NCBI GenBank assembly: GCA_036272595.1
Contig: DATAYM010000017.1
Location: 61,408-125,407 of the forward strand
Length of the DNA stretch: 64,000 nt
Origin: Poindextera sp036272595
GTDB taxonomy: Bacteria; Pseudomonadota; Alphaproteobacteria; Caulobacterales; Caulobacteraceae
Direction of reading: 5' to 3'
This document shows positions 44,291 through 51,409 of the stretch, piece after piece. Under the pieces are notes generated by a model that had not been told where the DNA came from, searched no databases, and saw nothing but the letters and a program-made list of their open reading frames with translations. Position 1 is the stretch's first letter, and the number at the start of each line of letters is the position of its first letter. The translations under genes and the position numbers were made by a program.

Positions 44291-45664
44291 TCAGAACTGC
44301 GCGTGCAGGCGCGCGGCGAAGATCGGCGCCGGGCCGCGGTCGCGGTTGTAGGCCGGGTTGCCGACCAGCTGGGCGTCGAAGCTGAGCGCGGTGTTCGCCG
44401 TCAGGCCTATCTTGTAATAGGTCTCCAGGATCTCCTCCGGTCCGGGGTGCGGCAGCTTGCCGTCGCCGACCAGGATGCCGAGCCCGCCGTCGGCCAGATA
44501 CCGCTGGTGGATCTTCGATATGGTGTTCACCACGCCCGCCACGCCGACGGTGTCGTCCTTGCGGCCCCAGCGTTTGCCGCTCAGCGACAGGCCGCCGGAG
44601 ACCGTCTGGTCGATGTCGGCGTACTCATAGGGCTCGACGTTTCCGTCGGCGACGCCGGCGCGCACGAAAAAGCCGAGATCGTCGCTCAGCGACTGCTCGA
44701 GGTCGAGGCTGACGCCGGTGCGGCTGCGATACCGGCGGACGGCGGCCGTGCTGGGCGGCTGGCCGGTCGCCTGCGAAAGCTGGATGGCGTCGGCGAAGGT
44801 TCCCATCCGTCCGCGGGTGAGGAAACCGGTCAGCATCACCCGGCCGTCCTGACCGGCGATGGTGTGGCGCTCCTCAAGTTCGCCGACATACTGGTCCTGG
44901 CCGAAGGTGGGATCGATGAGGCTGCCGTTGGGCACGTCGGACAGGTCGAACGCCCCGGCCCGCAAGGTCCAGCGGCCCTGGTACCACTCGAGCGCCGTTC
45001 CGTAGGTGTAGCCCCAGGCGTCGGCGGCGTAGTCGAAACTGCCGGCGTCGACGACCGACCAGTTCAGGAAATCGTTGGCCGCGTCGTGGGCGTATTTGTT
45101 GGTGTCGAAGATATCGACCACCGATAGCTTGCCGACCCAGAACACCAGCCGGTTGGCGGTGTGCGAGCCGCCCAGCTGGTTCTGGTCGGGGTCGACCTTC
45201 TGGCTCTCGCCGCCCAGGTCGATGGTCTGGCGGAAGAACATCCGCTGCAGCCGCAGGTACGGCACGACCTTGCCGACCTTGGCGCCCTGGCCGTTGGGGA
45301 AGCCGGCGACGCCCTCCGTATCGGAGAGGCCGAAGCCCTGGTCGATCTCCGGGTCGATCCAGAGTTCGCCGCCGCGCCAGGGGCGAAAGCCGGCGTAGAG
45401 CGTGGCGGTGAAGGTCTCGCGGCCTTGCGACGGCCTCAGGCTGTTCTGGCCGACATAGGGCGAGCGGAAGTCCGTCACCGCCTGGTCGATCAAGGTCGAT
45501 TGGGCGTGGATGGCGAAGGTCTCGTCCTTGGCCGGGGCGGCGGCGTTGTCGTCGTCGGCGCGCGCGCGGCCCGGCAGCCCGGCCAGGACGGCGAGCGCCG
45601 CCAGCGCGGCGAGGCGCCGAACCTGGAGCGGTGCGGCCAACAGGGAGCGGGACGACGACAGCAT
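44291..45664 (-). CDS. OprB-type carbohydrate porin
   Basis: An outer-membrane beta-barrel of 457 residues from ATG 45664, with AAGGGGG upstream and a signal peptide (AALAALAVLAGLPGRARAD); a longer start at 45718 adds 18 residues. The opening AIHAQSTLIDQAVTDFRSPY and GRETFTATLYAGFRPWRGGE fit the carbohydrate-selective porin family, as do FFVRAGVADGNVEPYEYADI and the ending PAPIFAARLHAQF, with a terminal Phe for barrel assembly. It is divergent from a CsoR/RcnR-like gene whose operator may affect both. Solute not known. Confidence 0.82.
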   Translation of the reverse strand: MLSSSRSLLAAPLQVRRLAALAALAVLAGLPGRARADDDNAAAPAKDETFAIHAQSTLIDQAVTDFRSPYVGQNSLRPSQGRETFTATLYAGFRPWRGGELWIDPEIDQGFGLSDTEGVAGFPNGQGAKVGKVVPYLRLQRMFFRQTIDLGGESQKVDPDQNQLGGSHTANRLVFWVGKLSVVDIFDTNKYAHDAANDFLNWSVVDAGSFDYAADAWGYTYGTALEWYQGRWTLRAGAFDLSDVPNGSLIDPTFGQDQYVGELEERHTIAGQDGRVMLTGFLTRGRMGTFADAIQLSQATGQPPSTAAVRRYRSRTGVSLDLEQSLSDDLGFFVRAGVADGNVEPYEYADIDQTVSGGLSLSGKRWGRKDDTVGVAGVVNTISKIHQRYLADGGLGILVGDGKLPHPGPEEILETYYKIGLTANTALSFDAQLVGNPAYNRDRGPAPIFAARLHAQF

Positions 45665-45771
45665 GGGGCCCCCTTCGGCGAACCTGCAGACGAACCGCGA
45701 CAGTTCGAACCCCGGCATTTGGAAAATCCCGCCGCGCGAGGTGGTTCCACGGCCGGGCGAGCAGCTATGCT

Positions 45772-45783
45772 ATACCCCGGTAT
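45772..45783. promoter_or_regulatory. Candidate CsoR/RcnR-type operator
   Basis: ATACC-CC-GGTAT is a perfect inverted repeat with a run of four C, 21 bases before the repressor ATG. RcnR/InrS/FrmR-type repressors recognise G/C tracts flanked by A/T-rich inverted repeats, so this fits autoregulation. Position between divergent genes means it may also influence the porin. Confidence 0.55.
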
Positions 45784-45803
45784 GCCACAAGTGAGAAAAC
45801 CGC

Positions 45804-46081
45804 ATGGCCCACATCGCGCGCGAGAAGGTCAAGCTGCTCAACCGTCTAAGGCGAATGCTGGGGCAGCTGGCGGCGATCGAGCGGGCCGTGAGAGCGACGG
45901 CGAATGCGCCAGGGTGCTGCAGCAGGTCACCGTCTGCCGCGGCGCACTGGACGGTTTCATCGCCGAGGTGATCGAGGACCATATCCGCGAGCATATGCTC
46001 GATCCGGCGGCGCCGAACGGCGACCCGCGCGTACAGGCGGCCGAGGAACTGGTCTCCATCGTGCACTCGTACCTGACCTAG
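45804..46081 (+). pseudogene. CsoR/RcnR-family metal-sensing repressor with a frameshift
   Basis: The N-terminal 29 residues lie in one frame from ATG 45804 (MAHIAREKVKLLNRLRRMLG then QLAAIERAV) and the rest in another (ESDGECARVLQQVTVCRGAL, then DGFIAEVIEDHIREHM) ending at TAG 46081. Joining them at about 45890, where one G seems lost, restores a complete 92-residue DUF156 protein. The Cys in VTVCRGAL and the His in EDHIREH, usual metal ligands, are kept. Either a recent inactivating deletion, a sequencing error, or rarely a programmed shift. In frame without the shift, translation ends after about 55 residues. Confidence 0.75.
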
Positions 46082-46147
46082 CGCATCCGACGGGCGGCCG
46101 CCTCGGAAACGCCTGGGAGCGATGGGCGCGAGGTCCAGCTTGACGGG

Positions 46148-46167
46148 TGTTACATTATTACATAACA
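46148..46167. promoter_or_regulatory. AT-rich 20-bp near-palindrome before the ZIP gene (Fur/Zur-like)
   Basis: TGTTACATTATTACATAACA has outer arms TGTTA/TAACA and seven of ten matching arm positions. It stands out as AT-rich in GC-rich DNA, and it resembles the palindromes bound by Fur or Zur proteins. It lies about 130 bases before the likely ZIP start. Which regulator binds is inference. Confidence 0.5.
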
Positions 46168-46293
46168 GCCCGGCTGCGCGCATCGGACGCGTCCGGAGCC
46201 CGGCCGACCTCCCCCCTGCGCCGCCTGGAAGGAGCGATCCATGAAACCTCTCTCTGCGCCGCCACGGCTTTCAGCGCCTCGCTGATCAGCGGC

Positions 46294-47022
46294 GTGAAGG
46301 CTGAGACCGCGCCGCTGCTGGTTCTGCTCATCGGCGTCCTCACCGGCGCCGCGACCATTTTTGGCGGCGCGCTGGCGTTGCGGTTCCGCTCGGCGCTGAA
46401 CCTGTTCCTCGGTTTCAGCAGCGGGGCGGTCATCGGCGTCGCCCTGTTCGACCTGTTGCCGGAGGCCCTGGACCTGGGCGCGCCGCATTTCCACCCGCTC
46501 ACGATCACAACGGGCGTCGCGGCCGGCCTTGCGCTCTACCTCGCCCTCGACCGGGCCATGACGATCCTGAGCACCGGATCGGAAGGCCGCCGGCGCCATC
46601 TTGGGCCCGCCAGCCTGACGGCGCACAGCCTCATGGACGGCCTGGGCATCGGCTTCGCTTTTCAGATCTCCTCGGCCGCCGGCGCGATTGTGGCTTTCGC
46701 GGTGCTGGCCCACGACGTCTTCGACGGCGCCAATACCGTCACCCTCAGCCTCGGCGGCGGATCGCCACCGACCACGGCCCGCCGCTGGCTTGCCGCCGAC
46801 GCCATCGCCCCATTCCTCGGGATCCTGATCGCGCGCATGATCGCCATCCCGGCCGCGGGGCTCGCCCTTCTGCTGGCCCTGTTCGCAGGCTTCTTCCTCT
46901 ATATCGGCGCGAGCGAGCTGCTTCCCCGCGCCCACGGGCAAAGGCCGCACCTGTCGACGGTGGCCGCGACCGTCGTCGGCCTCGGCTTCATCTATGCGGT
47001 GGTCCGCCTGGCGTCGATCTGA
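46294..47022 (+). CDS. ZIP family metal transporter
   Basis: A membrane transporter importing Zn, Fe or other divalent metals. Eight hydrophobic segments are visible, including LLVLLIGVLTGAATIFGGAL. The metal-site helices are recognisable as TAHSLMDGLGIGFAF and VLAHDVFDGANTV, which correspond to the HNxxEG and HExPxx motifs of ZIP helices 4 and 5 with Asp replacing Glu. GTG 46294 gives 242 residues. A good ribosome site (GGAAGGAG) and ATG at 46241 lie in a different frame that stops after 14 codons, so the N-terminus may also be disturbed by a frameshift; the frame is open back to 46147. Confidence 0.78.
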   Translation: MKAETAPLLVLLIGVLTGAATIFGGALALRFRSALNLFLGFSSGAVIGVALFDLLPEALDLGAPHFHPLTITTGVAAGLALYLALDRAMTILSTGSEGRRRHLGPASLTAHSLMDGLGIGFAFQISSAAGAIVAFAVLAHDVFDGANTVTLSLGGGSPPTTARRWLAADAIAPFLGILIARMIAIPAAGLALLLALFAGFFLYIGASELLPRAHGQRPHLSTVAATVVGLGFIYAVVRLASI

Positions 47023-47149
47023 GGCGCCCCGGCGCCGTTCCCGAAAACTCTGTCCCACGAACGCAGTGATATGCCGCTCCATCCCGCTCGACTGAATTCT
47101 CAGATGTCGACAGCTTCGGGCGAAATGGCGCTCTCCAAGCACCTTGCGA

Positions 47150-48292
47150 TCAGCCGTGCGCGATCCTCTGCCTGCGGGAACGGCGAGCCAGCCACAGGCT
47201 GACGCCGGTCGCCCAAAGCAGCGCCGGCAAGAGCCCGCTGCACAGCACGAGGATCGTCCACCATGCCCCCAGGCCGGCCCCTCGATGCAGGCCTCGCAGG
47301 CGCGTCGCAATCCCAGGCCGGGAGAGCTCGCCCGCTGATCGATCGACCTTCGCGATGGTTGCGCGGAAGGGATCGACGAACACGGTGACCGGCGCCGGAC
47401 GCCCAATATCCAGATGGACGGCCGCGGCTCGACCGGACGTTCCCCCGATGGTCACCTTTCTGGGGATCCCGTCCGGGTAGGCGCGCCGGGCGATATCGAC
47501 CGCCTCCTGCGGACCGGTTTCGAGGGCGCGGCGAGCATACGGGATCACAGGTCCGTCATCGCCGCGCCCCGCCGGCGACGCCATCGGATCAAACGTCTTC
47601 GGAAAAGCGATGACGACCCCGGAGATGCTGACGACCAGGAAGACCGCAAGCGGCCAAACGCCCGTAACGGCGTGCAGATCGCGGTAAACGCGCCAGGGCG
47701 CCGCGTGGACTCGGACGGAGAGGGCCCGCCGCCAGCGGCCGCGCCTTGGCCACCGGAGAATGACGCCACTGAGCCCCATTGCCGTCATGGCGACCCCAAG
47801 CCAGCCGACGACCGCCCGCCCGCCTGGTCCCATGAGCAGGTTGCCGTGCAGCTGGTGCGCGAACACCAGAACGGACGGCTCGAGCGCATCGCGAGCTTGC
47901 AGAACCTTGCCGGTCACGGGATCGATGAAGAGTTCCACGCCGCCGTCCATGGCCGGCATGCCCGCCGCTGACGTATGTCTGGAAGGGGGGCCGACCATGG
48001 GCGACATGCGTCCGACCCGCACGACGACCGCATCGCCGGGCCTCTGGGGAAGCGCGATTTCCAGACGCTTGTCCCCGCCCGCTCCCGTGGCGATGGCCGC
48101 AATTCTATCCAGCGAAAGGGCCGCGCCGCGGCCTGGGGCGGCGGGGGACGGCCAGAGGATGCGGGTGATCGCGTCCTCGTAGACCAGCAGGCTGCCTGAC
48201 AGCCCAAGGACCGCGAAAAACAGCCCAAGCACGAGACCCAGCCAAAGGTGTATCTGGCCCAAAACGAGCCGGGTTGCGCGGAGACCTTTCAT
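47150..48292 (-). CDS. PepSY-associated membrane protein
   Basis: A 380-residue inner-membrane protein of the PepSY-TM (PiuB-like) family, often linked to siderophore or metal uptake and reduction. It has the typical first helix IHLWLGLVLGLFFAVLGLSG, then SLLVYEDAITR, a large periplasmic region, HQLHGNLLMGPGGRAVVGWL, and a later RDLHAVTGVWPLAVFLVVSI. The conserved His residues in the helices may bind haem. It precedes no gene in the same direction except by a 48-base gap from the cupredoxin gene, so they are probably co-transcribed. Confidence 0.85.
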   Translation of the reverse strand: MKGLRATRLVLGQIHLWLGLVLGLFFAVLGLSGSLLVYEDAITRILWPSPAAPGRGAALSLDRIAAIATGAGGDKRLEIALPQRPGDAVVVRVGRMSPMVGPPSRHTSAAGMPAMDGGVELFIDPVTGKVLQARDALEPSVLVFAHQLHGNLLMGPGGRAVVGWLGVAMTAMGLSGVILRWPRRGRWRRALSVRVHAAPWRVYRDLHAVTGVWPLAVFLVVSISGVVIAFPKTFDPMASPAGRGDDGPVIPYARRALETGPQEAVDIARRAYPDGIPRKVTIGGTSGRAAAVHLDIGRPAPVTVFVDPFRATIAKVDRSAGELSRPGIATRLRGLHRGAGLGAWWTILVLCSGLLPALLWATGVSLWLARRSRRQRIAHG

Positions 48293-48340
48293 GCGGTGTT
48301 TAAAGGCAGGTTGCCCCAGACAAGTCGCTGTCGCTTCGGG

Positions 48341-48826
48341 TCAGCGCACGTGGATATGACCGACCATGCCGGCCTGGGCATGGCCGGGCAGATCGCAGGC
48401 ATAGAGGAACTCGCCAGCGCGCGTGAAGCGCCAGGTCAAGCTGCGCGTCTGGCCAGGTTTGAGGTCCAGTTCGTTGGGGTCGTCCATCTTCATGCCTGGC
48501 ATCTGCTGCATCTCACGCTGATGCTGGGCCTGGAAGGCGGCGTCGCCGATCACGAATTCATGGGCGACCCGTCCCTGGTTGGACACCATGAAGCGCACGG
48601 TTTCTCCCCGCCGGATCTGGACGGCGTCGGATTTATAGCGGGTATCGATAGCGGTGATGGCGATCGTCCGATCCGCCACCCGTCCGGGCTCGCCAAAGGC
48701 CGCCCATTCGGGGGAAGCTCCGCCCATGCCCGGCATCGCGGGCATGGCGGCGGCGGCTCCAAATGCGACGCTCGCAAGTACGCCTGCGAAGACGGGCGAC
48801 CAGGTGATCTGCTGCATGTGCTCCAT
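48341..48826 (-). CDS. Exported cupredoxin (plastocyanin/azurin-like copper protein)
   Basis: A periplasmic electron-carrier or copper-binding protein. ATG 48826 (161 residues) starts directly before the signal peptide SPVFAGVLASVAFGAAAA; the frame extends to 48883. The cupredoxin fold shows ETVRFMVSNQGRVAHEFVIG with the first His ligand, and YACDLPGHAQAGMVGHIHV giving the Cys-His-Met ligands of a type 1 copper site. A Met-rich MQQMPGMKMDDPNELDLKPG insert could bind extra copper. It is followed by the PepSY gene. A palindrome upstream (48952-48970) resembles that at 51191. Confidence 0.85.
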   Translation of the reverse strand: MEHMQQITWSPVFAGVLASVAFGAAAAMPAMPGMGGASPEWAAFGEPGRVADRTIAITAIDTRYKSDAVQIRRGETVRFMVSNQGRVAHEFVIGDAAFQAQHQREMQQMPGMKMDDPNELDLKPGQTRSLTWRFTRAGEFLYACDLPGHAQAGMVGHIHVR

Positions 48827-48951
48827 CCGGGCGCTTGAGTGATGCGCCTGACCGACGCCAGAAGCCACGACTGTTGTGTTCAAGGTCGACGGTCATCGAA
48901 GCGCCGCCTGGAGTTTGCAAGCCAGGAAGAGCCCAGTCCAACCTAAACCGT

Positions 48952-48970
48952 ATTCCCGGAATATTTCCCG
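48952..48970. promoter_or_regulatory. Imperfect palindrome upstream of the cupredoxin gene
   Basis: Read on the plus strand, CCCGGAATATTTCCCGC aligns over 17 bases with TCGGGAATAATTCCCGA at 51191-51207, agreeing at 13 positions including both inner half-sites GGAAT and TTCCCG. It lies about 130 bases before the cupredoxin ATG. Suggested as a binding site of the NarL-type regulator encoded nearby; not demonstrated. Confidence 0.5.
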
Positions 48971-48995
48971 CGCTCCGAGCGCCAATTCGACGTTG

Positions 48996-50351
48996 CTATT
49001 CGGCGCTTGGAGACACGCTGTCGGGGATGGGCGCCTCAACCACGACGGACCAGCCGCCGAGCGTCCCGGGGGTGATGGACAATTGGCCTCCGAGAGCCTC
49101 CACCCGCTCGCGCATGCCGACAAGGCCGAAACCGGTCTCCTGTCCGGCGAGCCGCTCGCCGACACCATCGTCGGCGACCTGCACCCGCATCAGCCGTGAC
49201 GGGGTGACCGCGATCTCGACGTCGATCCGCCGGGGATGCGCATGGCGGACCGCGTTGGTCAGCCCTTCCTGGATCGTTCGATAGGCGAGCTCCTGCAGAG
49301 CGTAGGGAAGCCGGGCGTCGAGCGGCGCCATGCGGCGCGTGATCTCGATCTCGGGCTTTCGAGAGCGCCAGAAATCGAAGAGCTCCTCGATCGCGGCGTC
49401 CAGGCCGATCTCCACGAACTTGGTCGGCCGAAGCCGGGTCAGGATCTCCCGCACATGATGTTGCGCCTGGCTGATCGCGCCGCCGATAGCGCGCACGAGC
49501 CGCGCCGTTTCGTGGTCGCCCCTGCCCTCAAGCGCGCGACACGCCACCGTGGCGTCGATGCTGGCCGCGAAGAGATGCGGGCCGATCTCGTCGTGGAGAT
49601 CGCGCGCGAGCTCCGACCGTTCCTCGTCCTGAAGCTTGAGGATCTGCTCCTCCAGCATCCGGGTGCGGCGGTGCATGGCGGCCAGATCCGCCGCCATGAC
49701 GTTGAAGCTCTCCGAGAGACGGACAAGTTCGGCGGGGCCTTGTTCAGGCACACGGGCGTCATAGTTGCCGGCCCCGACGCGCCGGAAAGCCGCGGTGAGC
49801 GCCTGCAGCGGCCGCAGGGCGCGATCGAGGGTCAGGTAGACAAGGACCAGGCCCGCCACGCTGACGAGCAGGATCAGGATCACGGCGTTGCGGAATTGGA
49901 CCCAGGCATCGCCGGCGTCGGCCCCGGGCTCGGCCGATAGGATCATGGCGCCGCCGCTGTCCAAGGGCATTCGAACATCGGGGACGTGCGGGTCCACGAT
50001 GTGCTTGAACCAGGCCGGCGCGCGCCAGGCGGGCTCCAGCGGGATCGAACGCGCCCGCACCGCCGGCCCCGGCGCCGCAAGGCTGATCGACATGTGCCGA
50101 TCGCCGTCGAAGCTTCGAAGCAGTTCGCGCAGATTCGCCGCTGCGGTGGCGCCGGTGGCGGTTTGCGACAGGACCCGCTGATGGCCGCTCACCAGCGCTG
50201 CTGAAAGCTCGTCCTTCAGGGCCCGCCGTTCCATGAGCACGGACGCGGCGAGTCCGACAACCGCGCCTAAGGCGACCACGATCATGATCGCGGTCAGAAC
50301 CCTCGCCTTGAGGGACGCCGTGGTCGTCGCGCTTGTGGGATCCATCGTCAA
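48996..50351 (-). CDS. NarX/UhpB-type sensor histidine kinase
   Basis: A 451-residue membrane kinase. Two membrane helices (about 14-37 and 150-172) flank a roughly 110-residue periplasmic sensor region. A HAMP domain follows (ALTAAFRRVGAGNYDARVPE). The HisKA_3 phospho-His lies in ELARDLHDEIGPHLFAASID, and the C-terminal HATPase has TIQEGLTNAVRHAHPRRIDV and GFGLVGMRERVEALGGQLSI. It is behind the response regulator gene in the same direction (100 bases apart); together they form a two-component system. Stimulus unknown; the neighbours suggest metal or redox. Confidence 0.9.
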   Translation of the reverse strand: MTMDPTSATTTASLKARVLTAIMIVVALGAVVGLAASVLMERRALKDELSAALVSGHQRVLSQTATGATAAANLRELLRSFDGDRHMSISLAAPGPAVRARSIPLEPAWRAPAWFKHIVDPHVPDVRMPLDSGGAMILSAEPGADAGDAWVQFRNAVILILLVSVAGLVLVYLTLDRALRPLQALTAAFRRVGAGNYDARVPEQGPAELVRLSESFNVMAADLAAMHRRTRMLEEQILKLQDEERSELARDLHDEIGPHLFAASIDATVACRALEGRGDHETARLVRAIGGAISQAQHHVREILTRLRPTKFVEIGLDAAIEELFDFWRSRKPEIEITRRMAPLDARLPYALQELAYRTIQEGLTNAVRHAHPRRIDVEIAVTPSRLMRVQVADDGVGERLAGQETGFGLVGMRERVEALGGQLSITPGTLGGWSVVVEAPIPDSVSPSAE

Positions 50352-50451
50352 GGCTTGCCCGAGGCCGGCCCATGGGCCGCGGCGGCGTGAGCCTGGCGCG
50401 GCCGCCCGGTCCAGGCATGGGAGGCGGCATGCCCTGGCGGCGGCGTCGCGA

Positions 50452-51066
50452 TCATGTCAGCCCCGCATCGAGCGCCAGCCGGACCAGGTCGGTCGTGCGT
50501 CCGACGCCCAGCTTTGATTTGATGAAGCTGCAGTTGTTGGCCACGGTCTTGTAACTCACACCGAGCGCCACGGCGATGTCCGTCAGGCTCGCGCCGCGGC
50601 TGAGTTGGCGGAGGATCTCGAGCTCCCTCGGGCTGAGGTTGTCGAGCGTGCTCTTCGCGGTCCCGTCTTCCAGGACCAGGGACTGAGCCACTTCGGCTTC
50701 GACATAGCGGCCGCCCGACGCCAGCCTTTGGATGGCGACCAGAATCTCATCGGGACTTGCGTTTTTGGTGACGTAACCCTGCGCGCCGGCATCCAGCGCC
50801 CGCCGCACATAGAGCGGCTCAACGTGCATGGTGAGAACAAGAACGCGTTTCGCGCCTTCGTCGATCAGCTGCCGCAACAGCTCGATGCCGCCCAGGGCCG
50901 GCAGGTCGAGGTCCAGGATGATCAGGTCCGGGCGAAACTCGGCCAGCAACTCCAAGGCCTCCCGGCCGTTCACCGCCTCGCGAAACTGATGATCGCCGTG
51001 GACAGCCAGCAGCTTGGCCATGCCCTCGCGAACGATCGCGTGGTCGTCGACGATCAGGACTCTCAT
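50452..51066 (-). CDS. NarL/FixJ-family response regulator
   Basis: A 204-residue regulator from ATG 51066 (MRVLIVDDHAIVREGMAKLL); the frame extends five codons further. The receiver has DD at residues 8-9, phospho-Asp in LIILDLDLPALGG, Thr in VLTMH and Lys in YVTKNAS. The C-terminal LuxR-type helix-turn-helix is NLSPRELEILRQLSRGASLT then DIAVALGVSYKTVANNCSFI. It is first in the leftward operon with the kinase and divergent from the TonB-dependent receptor gene, with a perfect palindrome between. Confidence 0.9.
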   Translation of the reverse strand: MRVLIVDDHAIVREGMAKLLAVHGDHQFREAVNGREALELLAEFRPDLIILDLDLPALGGIELLRQLIDEGAKRVLVLTMHVEPLYVRRALDAGAQGYVTKNASPDEILVAIQRLASGGRYVEAEVAQSLVLEDGTAKSTLDNLSPRELEILRQLSRGASLTDIAVALGVSYKTVANNCSFIKSKLGVGRTTDLVRLALDAGLT

Positions 51067-51190
51067 CCAGGACGGTTCCATCCGGTCGACGCGATCCCGG
51101 CTCAGCCGAGAGCCACGCGGGCCTACGTTCTGCGTTGCGCGGAAGTTCTACTGTATCCCCGATGACACGCCCACAAGCCGGAATAGCCGA

Positions 51191-51207
51191 TCGGGAATAA
51201 TTCCCGA
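51191..51207. promoter_or_regulatory. 17-bp perfect palindrome between response regulator and receptor genes
   Basis: TCGGGAAT-A-ATTCCCGA has two perfect eight-base arms. It lies 125 bases from the regulator start and 203 from the receptor start, in a 328-base gene-free stretch that otherwise shows no feature I can support. A similar site lies before the cupredoxin gene, so it is a candidate operator for the neighbouring NarL-type regulator. Confidence 0.55.
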
Positions 51208-51409
51208 AGTCTGCGGGAAGGCCCGGCATAGTTATGGCGGAACGTCTGTCGTAACAGCGGCGCGGATGTCGCGAACTCACCGTCTCGTTGGATTCGTTGC
51301 TGATCTTGCAGGTTCCTGTCGTGGGCCGAAGACGCTTTGGTCGATCGATGTCCACGGCGGCGGCTGGGAGCAGCGACAGCGACGCGTGACGCCGGGGCCG
51401 GCATAGAGG

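Noticed and set aside
45161..46081. 306-residue frame covering the porin start and the CsoR-like end
   Set aside because: Only the last 70 residues resemble a real protein (CsoR/RcnR C-terminus); the rest is antisense to the porin. The true N-terminus lies in another frame from 45804.
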